A DNA stretch of 64,000 nucleotides from Marinobacter sp. es.048 (GTDB lineage: Bacteria > Pseudomonadota > Gammaproteobacteria > Pseudomonadales > Oleiphilaceae): the NCBI RefSeq assembly GCF_900188435.1, contig NZ_FYFA01000001.1, positions 806,001 to 870,000 on the forward strand, written 5' to 3'. A program made the translations under genes and the position numbers. The notes under the pieces are model-generated. The model was not told where the DNA came from, did no database searches, and worked only from the letters and a program-made list of their open reading frames with translations. This document shows, piece by piece, positions 54,354-62,746 of this stretch (position 1 is the stretch's first letter; each line of letters begins with the position of its first letter).

Positions 54354-54375
54354 AAAGGCGCCCGAAGGCGCCTTT
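54354..54375 (-). terminator. terminator of the OmpA-family gene
   Basis: On the minus strand, AAAGGCGCC-TTCG-GGCGCCTTT then TCTGTTTCTG: a nine-base-pair stem closed by a stable TTCG loop, 28 bases after the stop codon of the OmpA-family gene. Confidence 0.85.
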
Positions 54376-54402
54376 CCAATCCACTCAGATTACGACCGTT
54401 AC

Positions 54403-55611
54403 TTAACGGAGAACCTGAATGCGCGCTTCAACCCGGCGGTTGGCAGCACGGCCGTCCGCTGTGTTGTTAGACGCAACCGGCTGCTCTTCACCGTAACCTA
54501 CGGCTTCCACTCGTGCCGGATCAATCCCCAGAGGTCCGGTCAGACGACCAGCAACCGCCTCAGCGCGACGCTGGGACAGGAACTGGTTGTAGTCGGCGTC
54601 ACCGCGGCTGTCGGAGTGACCGGCAATCTCCACGATGGTCTCCGGGTTTTCCTGCATAAAGTCCGCGACGCGACGGATCTCCGCATCGTAGGTATTGCCG
54701 ATCACGGAGCTGTTGGTCGGGAACTGCACCTCGATGGTGAAAGTCTGGATAGTTTCAGTAACACCCTCACAGCCTGTTTCGTCAACCTCGGCGCCAGCGG
54801 TCGTGTTCGGACACTGGTCCTGGCTGTTGACGACGCCGTCGTTGTCACTGTCCAGCTCACAGCCGCGACTGTTCACTTCGGCACCGCGCGGGGTATCGGG
54901 ACACTGGTCACGACTATCGGCAACGCCGTCGCGATCCGAATCCGGTTCGCAGCCATTGCTGTCAACCGTGGCGCCTGCCGGAGTACCCGGGCACTGATCC
55001 CGTGAATCCGGCACGCCATCGCCATCAGCATCTGCTGGACGAGCGGGCTCGGGAGAGGCTTGGGCCACGGTGCGGGTAAACGCAAAACTGATGCCCAGAG
55101 ATACCTGGGTGTCGAAGGTGCTCTCATCAATTCCGTGGAATTCACGGAGGTCGCCACGCAGTGACACAGCATCGGTGATGTTGTAGCGGAAACCGGTACC
55201 CACGTTCACCCGCGTTTCATCGTGGTTGCTGCCGGCAGTGCGAACACCGCTGTTGTCCGAGCCGAAGTCTGCATGGCCGGCACCCATTGAAACATACGGG
55301 TTCCAGGCTTCGTCCGGACCTGCAAAGTAGTAGGTACCATCAACCCGCACTTCATCAAATTCGGATTCACCTGCCACGTATTTACGGTCTGCATCAGCGC
55401 GTGAGTACAGCGCCTCGACTGACCAGTGGGGGCGGAATCGGTATTCCACACCAACCCCGAAGGTGCCGGTTTCGCTCAGGTCGCGCTTGTCGTCAAACAG
55501 CTGGAAACCTGCAAACGGGTTGATGTAAACGGTTTCCTGACGGTCGGCCATGGCCGGGGTTGCCAGGGTAGCGGCCAGGACAGCCGCGGAAATCGGACGC
55601 ATGACGTTCAT
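54403..55611 (-). CDS. OmpA-family outer membrane protein with thrombospondin type 3 repeats
   Basis: About 402 residues. A signal peptide (1-20, TPAMA-DRQ) precedes an eight-stranded beta-barrel (about 22-190). A calcium-binding-type linker has three repeats (about 195-275, ADGDGVPDSRDQCPGTPAG and two variants), each with Asp-rich loops and cysteines. A C-terminal OmpA/peptidoglycan domain (about 285-400) has IAGHSDSRGDADYNQFLS and RAANRRVEARI. It resembles OprF/OmpA porins. AGGAGG lies 6 to 8 bases before the chosen ATG at 55611. Confidence 0.92.
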   Translation of the reverse strand: MNVMRPISAAVLAATLATPAMADRQETVYINPFAGFQLFDDKRDLSETGTFGVGVEYRFRPHWSVEALYSRADADRKYVAGESEFDEVRVDGTYYFAGPDEAWNPYVSMGAGHADFGSDNSGVRTAGSNHDETRVNVGTGFRYNITDAVSLRGDLREFHGIDESTFDTQVSLGISFAFTRTVAQASPEPARPADADGDGVPDSRDQCPGTPAGATVDSNGCEPDSDRDGVADSRDQCPDTPRGAEVNSRGCELDSDNDGVVNSQDQCPNTTAGAEVDETGCEGVTETIQTFTIEVQFPTNSSVIGNTYDAEIRRVADFMQENPETIVEIAGHSDSRGDADYNQFLSQRRAEAVAGRLTGPLGIDPARVEAVGYGEEQPVASNNTADGRAANRRVEARIQVLR

Positions 55612-55771
55612 GCAGAACCTCCTGTTCATTGTCGTTGTGGTACCGCACTTCCTCATGAAAAGTGCTTCTATACCAAGAATTTAGGCCAGTAGGCCAAAAA
55701 AAACAAAAAAATGATACGGATTGTTACGTCCGCAATTGTACCCAGTTGACCTTTACGTGCGGGGAGTCGTT

Positions 55772-58045
55772 TCAGGCCAGCGCGGAAAAATACAGATGCG
55801 CGCTCTTTTTACTGAAATTGAGGACCTCGCCGTTGTCGAAGTGCACTTCGAACGAGCTTTCATCCTCGGCAACTACCGAGCCGGGGCCAAAAATCGCGTG
55901 GCTAAGACGTTTCTGATGCCAGAGTGGTTCCATCGAACTGGCAGATCTTGCCGCCTGGCCTTCCAGGGTGACGCTCTCCCGGTCGGCATAGCGCTGGCTG
56001 ACCGGCGTCAGGGGCGCGGTCAAACGGATTGTTGACGTTTCGGCCGGGATTCGTTCATCCAGCCAGCGCCCGAATTCTTCGGCCAGAGAGAAGCAGAACT
56101 CCTCAACAAACCGGCTCGGGCCCAGATCGCCGTCCAGATGCGGTTGCTTGCTGGCGGGTCGGGTAATCAGATGCAGTTGCTGGCGTGTTCGCGTCATGGC
56201 CACATACAGCAGCCTCCGTTCACTCTCCAGGAATCCTCTGGCATCGTCCTGGGGGCGGGGGCTGTAGGGCAGGTATTTCTCCTGCAGTCCTGGAATGATC
56301 ACCGTCGGCCATTCCAGCCCTTTAGTGCGGTGAATGGTTGACAGCAGCACGCCTCCCTGTCGTTTTTCACCCGCTTGCTGCTTCAGGGCTTGCAGATGGT
56401 CCAGGGCTCCCTCGGCCGTGACATCCAGGCTTTTCAGGTACTGCCGGAACCCCTGCACGGTATCAATCCGTTCCTCGGCGCTTTCGTGCGTCAGTGCCAG
56501 GCTCCGGATGCCTTCGTAAAGATCGGTGTGCTCGGCATAGACACTGATCAGTCCTGCAACCGGACCTCCGTAGCTGCGCAGTTGGGCAAGCACCTCGCCC
56601 AGTTTCCGCAACTTGCGGGCCGCCATTGGTGCCAGGGCCTCGAAGTCCATGGCCAGAAACCGCTCGTGCCAGCCGCCGGAAAATCCTGCCAGGAAACGCG
56701 CCAACTGCTCCAGCTCGGGCTCTTTCAGGCCCACATGGGGAAAGCGCAATAACTGCCGTGCCATCTCCAGTCGGTCCTCATCCGGCAGATTTTCCAGCTT
56801 GCCGGTCACCACCATCAGCAAGGCGGTGATTGCCTGCACTTCCCGGCTGAACAGGGCGCCCTTGCCGGCATCAATCCGGTAGGGAATCTGCCGCGCCAGC
56901 AACTTCAGCTCAATAGGGACACTCTGGCTCCAGACCCGGAACAGAATGGCCGTCCCTGCCAGAGCGGTTTCCGATTGGCCCTGAAGAATCTGTAGCACCG
57001 TATCGGCATCGCTCTCTGCCCGATGCAGGGTAATCTCCGTGCCGGGCGTGGAAGGGTGGGAATGACAGAGCACGTCCTTGCGTCCGGTGTTATGGCAGAT
57101 CAGGTGGTTCGCCAACAACGCCACCCGGTGGCCATAGCGGAAGGTGTAGCTGAGTGTCTGCCCGAGCGGGCTTTCGAACTCATCGCTGAACCGCTTGAGG
57201 ATAAACTCGGGCTTTGCGCCCCGGAACTCGTAGATCGTCTGGTCCGGGTCACCGACCACCGTCACCCGGGCCCGATCCCCGGCCACATAACGCAGCAGGA
57301 GATGCTGGATTTCATTGGTGTCCTGATATTCATCCACCAGAATCAGATCCATTTTGTTGCCCACCAGCCGCTGGAGCGGTGGGTTCTGGTGAATCGCCAT
57401 CACCGGCTCATACAGCATGTCGGCATAACTGATCCGACCCTGGCTTTTACGCCACTGCTCAAAACTGTGGAACAGATCGACCAGGTATTTGTGCTTGTCG
57501 GAATATCCCAGCTCCTCAAACACAATCTCCGCTGGCGACAGGGTTGTCTTTACCAGATCAATAAACCCCGTCGCCGTCTCGACAAAATCCTTCTTGTTGC
57601 GCCGGATCTCATCCGCCAGATCCTCCGGCGCCAGCCGACGCGTCAACTGCCAGGCCTGAAAGCTGATCTCCTGTTCGGTCAGAATCTTGTCTGAAAACCC
57701 CGGCAGATAGCCCTCCCGCACAAACCGCTTGTACAGCCTAAGACCCATGGCGTGATAGGTCCGGATCTCCGGCAGCGCCAGCCCACTCTGAGCACACACC
57801 TCCTGCAGTTTGCGCTCGAAATCCACCCGGGCGCTGCGGTTGAACATCAACACCAGCATCCGGTCCGGATCGTGGCCCTGCTCCAGCAGATACCGGATTC
57901 GCCAGGCCAGCGTGGACGTCTTGCCACTGCCGGCCACGGCGGTAATCACCGAATGCGCGTAGCCGGCAGTAATAATTGCCCGCTGTTCATCGGTGAGGTA
58001 ATCCGGCAGGTTGGTGGTATCAGGAATTTGGGGTTCGGTTGGCAT
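55772..58045 (-). CDS. UvrD/Rep-family ATP-dependent DNA helicase
   Basis: About 757 residues with superfamily 1A motifs in order: Q motif YLTDEQRAII, Walker A AVAGSGKTSTLAWR, LVDEYQDTN (II), VGDPDQTIYEFRGA (III), TLSYTFRYG (IV), STIHRTKGLEW (V) and LLYVAMTRTRQQLHL (VI). The end carries a beta-rich tail (FGPGSVVAEDESSFEVHFDNGE) like the RNA-polymerase-binding tail of UvrD/PcrA. It is distinct from UvrD and Rep in detail. The start was placed at MPTEPQ; in-frame starts up to 58105 are possible. Confidence 0.9.
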   Translation of the reverse strand: MPTEPQIPDTTNLPDYLTDEQRAIITAGYAHSVITAVAGSGKTSTLAWRIRYLLEQGHDPDRMLVLMFNRSARVDFERKLQEVCAQSGLALPEIRTYHAMGLRLYKRFVREGYLPGFSDKILTEQEISFQAWQLTRRLAPEDLADEIRRNKKDFVETATGFIDLVKTTLSPAEIVFEELGYSDKHKYLVDLFHSFEQWRKSQGRISYADMLYEPVMAIHQNPPLQRLVGNKMDLILVDEYQDTNEIQHLLLRYVAGDRARVTVVGDPDQTIYEFRGAKPEFILKRFSDEFESPLGQTLSYTFRYGHRVALLANHLICHNTGRKDVLCHSHPSTPGTEITLHRAESDADTVLQILQGQSETALAGTAILFRVWSQSVPIELKLLARQIPYRIDAGKGALFSREVQAITALLMVVTGKLENLPDEDRLEMARQLLRFPHVGLKEPELEQLARFLAGFSGGWHERFLAMDFEALAPMAARKLRKLGEVLAQLRSYGGPVAGLISVYAEHTDLYEGIRSLALTHESAEERIDTVQGFRQYLKSLDVTAEGALDHLQALKQQAGEKRQGGVLLSTIHRTKGLEWPTVIIPGLQEKYLPYSPRPQDDARGFLESERRLLYVAMTRTRQQLHLITRPASKQPHLDGDLGPSRFVEEFCFSLAEEFGRWLDERIPAETSTIRLTAPLTPVSQRYADRESVTLEGQAARSASSMEPLWHQKRLSHAIFGPGSVVAEDESSFEVHFDNGEVLNFSKKSAHLYFSALA

Positions 58046-58131
58046 GGCGGGTATTGTAACGGCCTGCTGGTAGAGCGGATACCGCTGCCGCATAATTGCG
58101 ATCAAAACATGAAAGCCAAAAGGTCATAAAC

Positions 58132-58509
58132 ATGGAAATGTCCGAATCGGTAAACGTACTGGGCGAAAAACTGGAAACCTGCGGGAAAGATCCGATCACC
58201 GGCTTCTACCGCGATGGCTGCTGCAACGTCGGCCCCGATGACTTTGGCCTGCATGCCGTCTGCGCCGTGGTCACCGACGAATTTCTCGAATTCTCCAAGG
58301 CACAGGGCAATGACCTCAGTACGCCCAGGCCTGAATTTGGCTTTGAAGGCCTGAAAGCCGGCGACAGCTGGTGTCTTTGCGCTGCCCGGTGGCAGGAAGC
58401 CTTCGAAGCGGGCTCTGCGCCACGAGTCCGGCTGCGCGCCACCCATCGGGCTGCCCTCGAAAAATGCGCCCTGGACGACCTCAAGGCCCACGGTGCCGAC
58501 CTTAGCTGA
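58132..58509 (+). CDS. DUF2237 family protein
   Basis: A 125-residue cysteine-containing protein matching DUF2237: NVLGEKLETCGKDPITGFYRDG, CCNVGPDDFGLHAVCAVV and GDSWCLCAARWQEAF. The family is widespread, and its function is unknown. AAGG lies about 8 bases before the ATG. Its stop overlaps the start of tmcA (TGATG), so the two are coupled. It is divergent from the helicase gene. Confidence 0.9.
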   Translation: MEMSESVNVLGEKLETCGKDPITGFYRDGCCNVGPDDFGLHAVCAVVTDEFLEFSKAQGNDLSTPRPEFGFEGLKAGDSWCLCAARWQEAFEAGSAPRVRLRATHRAALEKCALDDLKAHGADLS

Positions 58510-60668
58510 TGAGCCATTCCGGACCCGACGCCAAGCCGTATTTTTCCGGCTGGCGCGCCCTGCAGGCCAGCCTCGCCGCCAACGGCGAGCGCCGCCTGGT
58601 CCTGCTTGAGGGCAACCGGGAAACCAGTCTCAAGTGGCTCTCTGCGCTGCTACCTGAGCTCGAACTGCAAGCGGGCCTCTGGACAGGCCCGGAAGACCAA
58701 TGCCCGGATCCGCGCTTGGCCCGGATTGTTCCCACCGAAGCCCGGAAATGGCTCGGTTGCGAAGTCTCAATGATTATCTGGGACGGCTGGCAGGGAAACC
58801 CACCGGATGGCTTCGCTGCGCTTTCAGGGGCATTGACCGCCGGCGGCCTGCTGTTCTGGCTGATGCCGCCGCTGGATGAGTGGCGCCGGTTTGCTGACCC
58901 GGATTACCCGAGAACCGGCCTGGATCATGGCGGGGGACATCCTTTCGCTGCCCGGATGGCCAACATTCTTGCTGACCATGAGGCCGTGATCCGCATTTCA
59001 CCCTGCAGTGGGACATTGTCCTTGCCGGCGATTCCCCCGGTGCCGGAGCAAACCTTCAGAATTGAAACAACCCGCGACCAGGAACAACTGGTTCAGCGCC
59101 TGGTCCGGTTTGGCCTGGGCCGAAGACGCCGGCCTTTGGTTGTCACGGCAGACCGGGGCAGGGGCAAGTCCGCCGCTTTGGGAATGGCGGCAGCGGAATT
59201 GCTGGAGAAAGGCAGGCAGGAAATCGTTGTTACTGCGCCGTCGGAACAGAATGTAGACACCCTGTTCCGCCACGCCCGCGAGGCTCTTGCAGAACAGCTG
59301 GACGAAGCCAGCACCCGGATATTGACCAATCGATCCGGTGGCCGCCTGAGATTTGTTCCGGTGCGCGAATTACTGGCTTTGCGACCGGAAGCCGAGGTGA
59401 TCCTGGTGGATGAGGCAGCAGCGATTCCGGCACCGCTCCTGAAATCGTTGCTGCTGGGCTGGCCGCGGGTGGCGTTTGCCACCACGGTTCATGGTTACGA
59501 AGGCGCCGGCCGCGGCTTTGCCATCCGGTTCCGACAGGTACTGGAGCAATCGACGCCCCACTGGCAGTTGGTGACACTCAGCGAACCGGTGCGGTGGGCC
59601 CGGAATGATCCGCTGGAAGCCCTGGTTACCAGGCTGTTTCTTCTGGCCGCCGATAGCAGTGTTTCCCCCCGGAATACCGAAAGTAGCATCGCAGAGCCTG
59701 TCATCGAATCCTGGCAGCCAGCGACTGACGACGAAGAGGCGCTGTCCCATGCCTTCGGTTTGCTGGTGGATGCGCATTATCGGACCAGTCCGGCCGATCT
59801 CCGGCAGTGGCTGGACGACCCGGCTGCTCGAAGCTGGCGTGCACGGATTGGCGATCGGACGGTTGGGGTGCTCTGGTGTGCCCTGGAAGGTGGCCTCTCG
59901 CCCGAGCTGGCTGAACAGGTTAGCCTGGGCACCCGTCGAATTCGCGGGCATCTGCTGCCGCAATCGCTGGCCAGCCACAGCGGCTATCCGGAAGCCGCTG
60001 TGCTGGAAGGCCTCCGGGTAGTTCGCATTGCAGTGTCAGACGACGCCAGGCGGTCAGGTATTGGCAGGCGCCTGGTGGAGACTGCGCGGGCATATGCCGC
60101 CGAGCAGGGTGTTGATTATCTTGGAAGCAGTTTTGGTGGCAGCGCCGACCTGCTGGCCTTCTGGCAGAGCTGTAGTCTTCATGTGGTCAGGGTCGGTCTG
60201 CAACAGGAAGCCTCCAGTGGCGAATACCCGTTGCAGATGATCAGAGGCATCTCGCAGCCGGGTCTGGACCTGGAAGAGCGTATCCGCAACCGACTGGCCG
60301 GCCACTGGCTTACCCTTATGCCGGACAACTGGCCCGGTCTGGAGCCGGATATGCTGGCGGAGATAACGGCTGATCTGCCACCGGGGCCGACGCTGGACCA
60401 TGATGATCTGCGGGATCTTTGCCATTTCGCGAACGGCCACCGGGGATTTCAGATCACGGTTCCGGTGCTGCGGAAGCTGAGCCAGGTGCCGGGTACCATG
60501 GCATGGTTGAAGGACCACGAAGAGCTCGCGTTGTGGTGTCGCCGTGTTCTGCAGGGGGCGCCATGGGCTTCGGTTCAGACCGAGAAGCTGTGCGTTGGGC
60601 AGAGAGAAGGCGAAGATCGTCTGCGGCAAGTGGTTCGTGATCTTCTGGAGCATGGCCAGGGTTTGTGA
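58509..60668 (+). CDS. tmcA: tRNA(Met) cytidine acetyltransferase TmcA
   Basis: A 719-residue enzyme forming N4-acetylcytidine at the wobble base of elongator tRNA-Met, using ATP (or GTP) and acetyl-CoA. An N-terminal DUF1726-like part (about 1-150), a RecD-like helicase domain (about 190-370) with Walker A ADRGRGKSAALGM and VDEAAAIPAPLL, a GNAT acetyltransferase domain (about 400-570) with DDARRSGIGRRLVE, and the segment YLGSSFGGSADLLAFW are followed by a helical tRNA-binding tail. It starts inside the stop codon of the DUF2237 gene. Confidence 0.95.
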   Translation: MSHSGPDAKPYFSGWRALQASLAANGERRLVLLEGNRETSLKWLSALLPELELQAGLWTGPEDQCPDPRLARIVPTEARKWLGCEVSMIIWDGWQGNPPDGFAALSGALTAGGLLFWLMPPLDEWRRFADPDYPRTGLDHGGGHPFAARMANILADHEAVIRISPCSGTLSLPAIPPVPEQTFRIETTRDQEQLVQRLVRFGLGRRRRPLVVTADRGRGKSAALGMAAAELLEKGRQEIVVTAPSEQNVDTLFRHAREALAEQLDEASTRILTNRSGGRLRFVPVRELLALRPEAEVILVDEAAAIPAPLLKSLLLGWPRVAFATTVHGYEGAGRGFAIRFRQVLEQSTPHWQLVTLSEPVRWARNDPLEALVTRLFLLAADSSVSPRNTESSIAEPVIESWQPATDDEEALSHAFGLLVDAHYRTSPADLRQWLDDPAARSWRARIGDRTVGVLWCALEGGLSPELAEQVSLGTRRIRGHLLPQSLASHSGYPEAAVLEGLRVVRIAVSDDARRSGIGRRLVETARAYAAEQGVDYLGSSFGGSADLLAFWQSCSLHVVRVGLQQEASSGEYPLQMIRGISQPGLDLEERIRNRLAGHWLTLMPDNWPGLEPDMLAEITADLPPGPTLDHDDLRDLCHFANGHRGFQITVPVLRKLSQVPGTMAWLKDHEELALWCRRVLQGAPWASVQTEKLCVGQREGEDRLRQVVRDLLEHGQGL

Positions 60669-60750
60669 CTCGCTCGATTTAATTTCCGTTGGTGTCTGCC
60701 CAGAATAGGCTCTCGTATCCTTCCACAGAGCCCCACAGAGACTGTTTGTT

Positions 60751-61053
60751 ATGGCCAAGGGAACCGGCGCCTTCCGTTTTTTGCTGATACTGCTTCCGCT
60801 TCTTGCCTTTCTGTCTGCCTGTGCTGCCCCAAACCAACCGGTTGCTCTGAGCCCCGAGGCCCTGGCCGAGGCGGATGCGCTTCTGATTTCCGCGGCCGGC
60901 AATGGTGAGAAAAGGCGAGTACAGTTGTTGCTCTCGGCCGGGGCCGATGTGAACTATCGGTCTGGGGACGGCCGGACCGCACTGGATATCGCCCGGGCCA
61001 CCAACAACCGGGATCTGGAGATGCTGCTGGTTCAGGCGGGCGCCCAACTCTAG
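60751..61053 (+). CDS. ankyrin-repeat lipoprotein
   Basis: A 100-residue protein. The signal with lipobox LSAC puts the lipidated cysteine at about residue 25. Two ankyrin repeats follow (LLISAAGNGEKRRVQLLLSAG, ADVNYRSGDGRTALDIARA and NNRDLEMLLVQAGA). It probably sits on the outer or inner membrane facing the periplasm and mediates protein contact. No strong ribosome-binding site is visible. Confidence 0.8.
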   Translation: MAKGTGAFRFLLILLPLLAFLSACAAPNQPVALSPEALAEADALLISAAGNGEKRRVQLLLSAGADVNYRSGDGRTALDIARATNNRDLEMLLVQAGAQL

Positions 61054-61063
61054 TTCCAGGGCG

Positions 61064-62167
61064 TTATTCCAGTCCCATCGGATCGGTTTCGTCATCCCAC
61101 TCCGGGGTGAAATGGTCCGCAACGACGTCCTCCGGCACGTCAGCAATACTTGGGTAACTCCACTTGGGTTGGCGATCCTTGTCGATGGCCAGGGCCCGTA
61201 TTCCCTCCGCCAGGTCCGGACGGCGAATGCATTCGGAAACCATCGCCAGCTCCATACGGAAGGCATCCTTCAGGGACATTTGCTGGGCTTTCTGCAATTG
61301 GGTCCAGACCAGCCAGGCCGACACCGGGCATCCTGTTCTCAGTGTGTTCATACAGGCATGCCACCAGTCGCAATCCACCTCCGCCGTGAGCAACTGATCG
61401 ACGATTTCAGGCAGTTCATCACCGGCGCTCAGCCGGGCAATCCGCTGCTCGTGTTTTGCAAGATGGCTGGGCGGCAGTGCCCGGTAATCCGGTGTCTGGA
61501 TCTGGTTGAGTAAACGGAAAAGGCGGTTGTCGTCGGCGGCGGTCTGTCCGGTCCAGCGTTCCGACGCCAGGCGGTCGAGCAGACGGTCCCGATCTTCTGG
61601 CAGAATGGCCATGTCCGCAAGGCCAACCCGCAGCGTATCGCTCACGTTCAAACGAGCACCGGTCAACCCCATGAACAGGCCGAGCCGTCCGGGCAGCCTC
61701 TTCAGAAACCAGCTGGCGCCTACATCAGGAAACAGACCGATGGCGATCTCGGGCATGGCCAGGGTGACGTCCGGTGTGACCAGCCGATACCGGCAGCCGG
61801 AAAACACCCCAAGACCACCACCCATCACGACGCCATGGGCTATACCCAATACAGGCTTTGGGAACCGATGGATGTTGTAATCCATACGGTATTCGCGCCT
61901 GAAAAAACCTACCGGTTTCTCCGTGTCTCCCGGATTGAGAATGGCATCGTAAAGTTCGCGAATATCACCGCCGGCGCAGAAGGCTCTCTCACCGGCGCCC
62001 TGAATCACCACTATGCAGATCCGCTCATCATTGGCCCACCGGTCCAGGATCTCCTGGATCTGCTGAATCATTTGCGAGGAAAGGGCGTTGAGCGTGCCAG
62101 GGGAATTCAGCGTCAGGACACCAATGTGGCCTTCGCGGCAGGCAAGTTCCTGGGCCTCTACAGACAT
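61064..62167 (-). CDS. enoyl-CoA hydratase/isomerase family protein (3-hydroxyisobutyryl-CoA hydrolase type)
   Basis: A 367-residue crotonase-fold enzyme. The oxyanion-hole segments are AFCAGGDIRELYD and GIAHGVVMGGGLGVF, followed by AMPEIAIGLFPDVGASWFL. Length (about 100 residues beyond simple crotonases) and these motifs fit 3-hydroxyisobutyryl-CoA hydrolase of valine breakdown, though related enzymes look alike. GGAGA lies 8 bases before the ATG. No other valine-pathway genes are next to it. Confidence 0.85.
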   Translation of the reverse strand: MSVEAQELACREGHIGVLTLNSPGTLNALSSQMIQQIQEILDRWANDERICIVVIQGAGERAFCAGGDIRELYDAILNPGDTEKPVGFFRREYRMDYNIHRFPKPVLGIAHGVVMGGGLGVFSGCRYRLVTPDVTLAMPEIAIGLFPDVGASWFLKRLPGRLGLFMGLTGARLNVSDTLRVGLADMAILPEDRDRLLDRLASERWTGQTAADDNRLFRLLNQIQTPDYRALPPSHLAKHEQRIARLSAGDELPEIVDQLLTAEVDCDWWHACMNTLRTGCPVSAWLVWTQLQKAQQMSLKDAFRMELAMVSECIRRPDLAEGIRALAIDKDRQPKWSYPSIADVPEDVVADHFTPEWDDETDPMGLE

Positions 62168-62386
62168 TGACGTTATCTCCGGAGAATTAAATCAATCTTG
62201 GATACGAAATCGAACGTACTTTCACGCTAATAGCCAGAACAGAAAAGAGGACAAACGTCGAAAGGACGTCCTTGACCTATCGCATTTGAGGTTCCCCAGC
62301 TCTGTGCTATAAGTGCTAGTCAGTTTACTATCCGGCTTCCGAACCGGCCTGAAAATCTTGAAAACGATGATGAGAGGGTAATGACA

Positions 62387-62722
62387 ATGAATCTGAAACA
62401 CTACGCTGTTGCGGGAATTTGTGCGCTTGCTGCTGCTGTTCCTGCTGCAGTTTCCGCCGCAGATGCTGAGGCTGGCAAGGCCAAGGCAGCTGTCTGTGCG
62501 GCGTGCCATGGTCAGAACGGCCTGGCGCAAATTCCGACTTACCCGAACCTTGCGGGCCAGAACGAGCAGTACCTTGTATCTGCTCTGAAGGCATACAAGA
62601 ACAAGCAGCGCTCTGGTGGCCAAGCGGCCATTATGCAGGGTCAGGCCGCGGCGTTGAGTGACACCGATATTGCCAATCTGGCTGCCTATTATGCCAGTCT
62701 TCCCGCAGACGGCGGCAAGTAA
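62387..62722 (+). CDS. class I cytochrome c (c553/c4-like)
   Basis: A 111-residue periplasmic cytochrome with a signal peptide (1-24, ending VSA-ADA) and one haem site CAACH. The methionine in [13 protein letters not shown] is the likely sixth ligand. It is a small electron carrier, with no oxidase gene close by. The ATG at 62387 is preferred; GAGAGGG is well spaced for it, whereas it is too close to the ATG at 62381. Confidence 0.9.
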   Translation: MNLKHYAVAGICALAAAVPAAVSAADAEAGKAKAAVCAACHGQNGLAQIPTYPNLAGQNEQYLVSALKAYKNKQRSGGQAAIMQGQAAALSDTDIANLAAYYASLPADGGK

Positions 62723-62746
62723 GCTCTACCGTTTCAGCGAGGCGGC

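Noticed and set aside
54990..55030. Nucleotide tandem repeat in the OmpA-family gene
   Set aside because: The repeats are protein-level thrombospondin type 3 units with diverged DNA, not a simple repeat.
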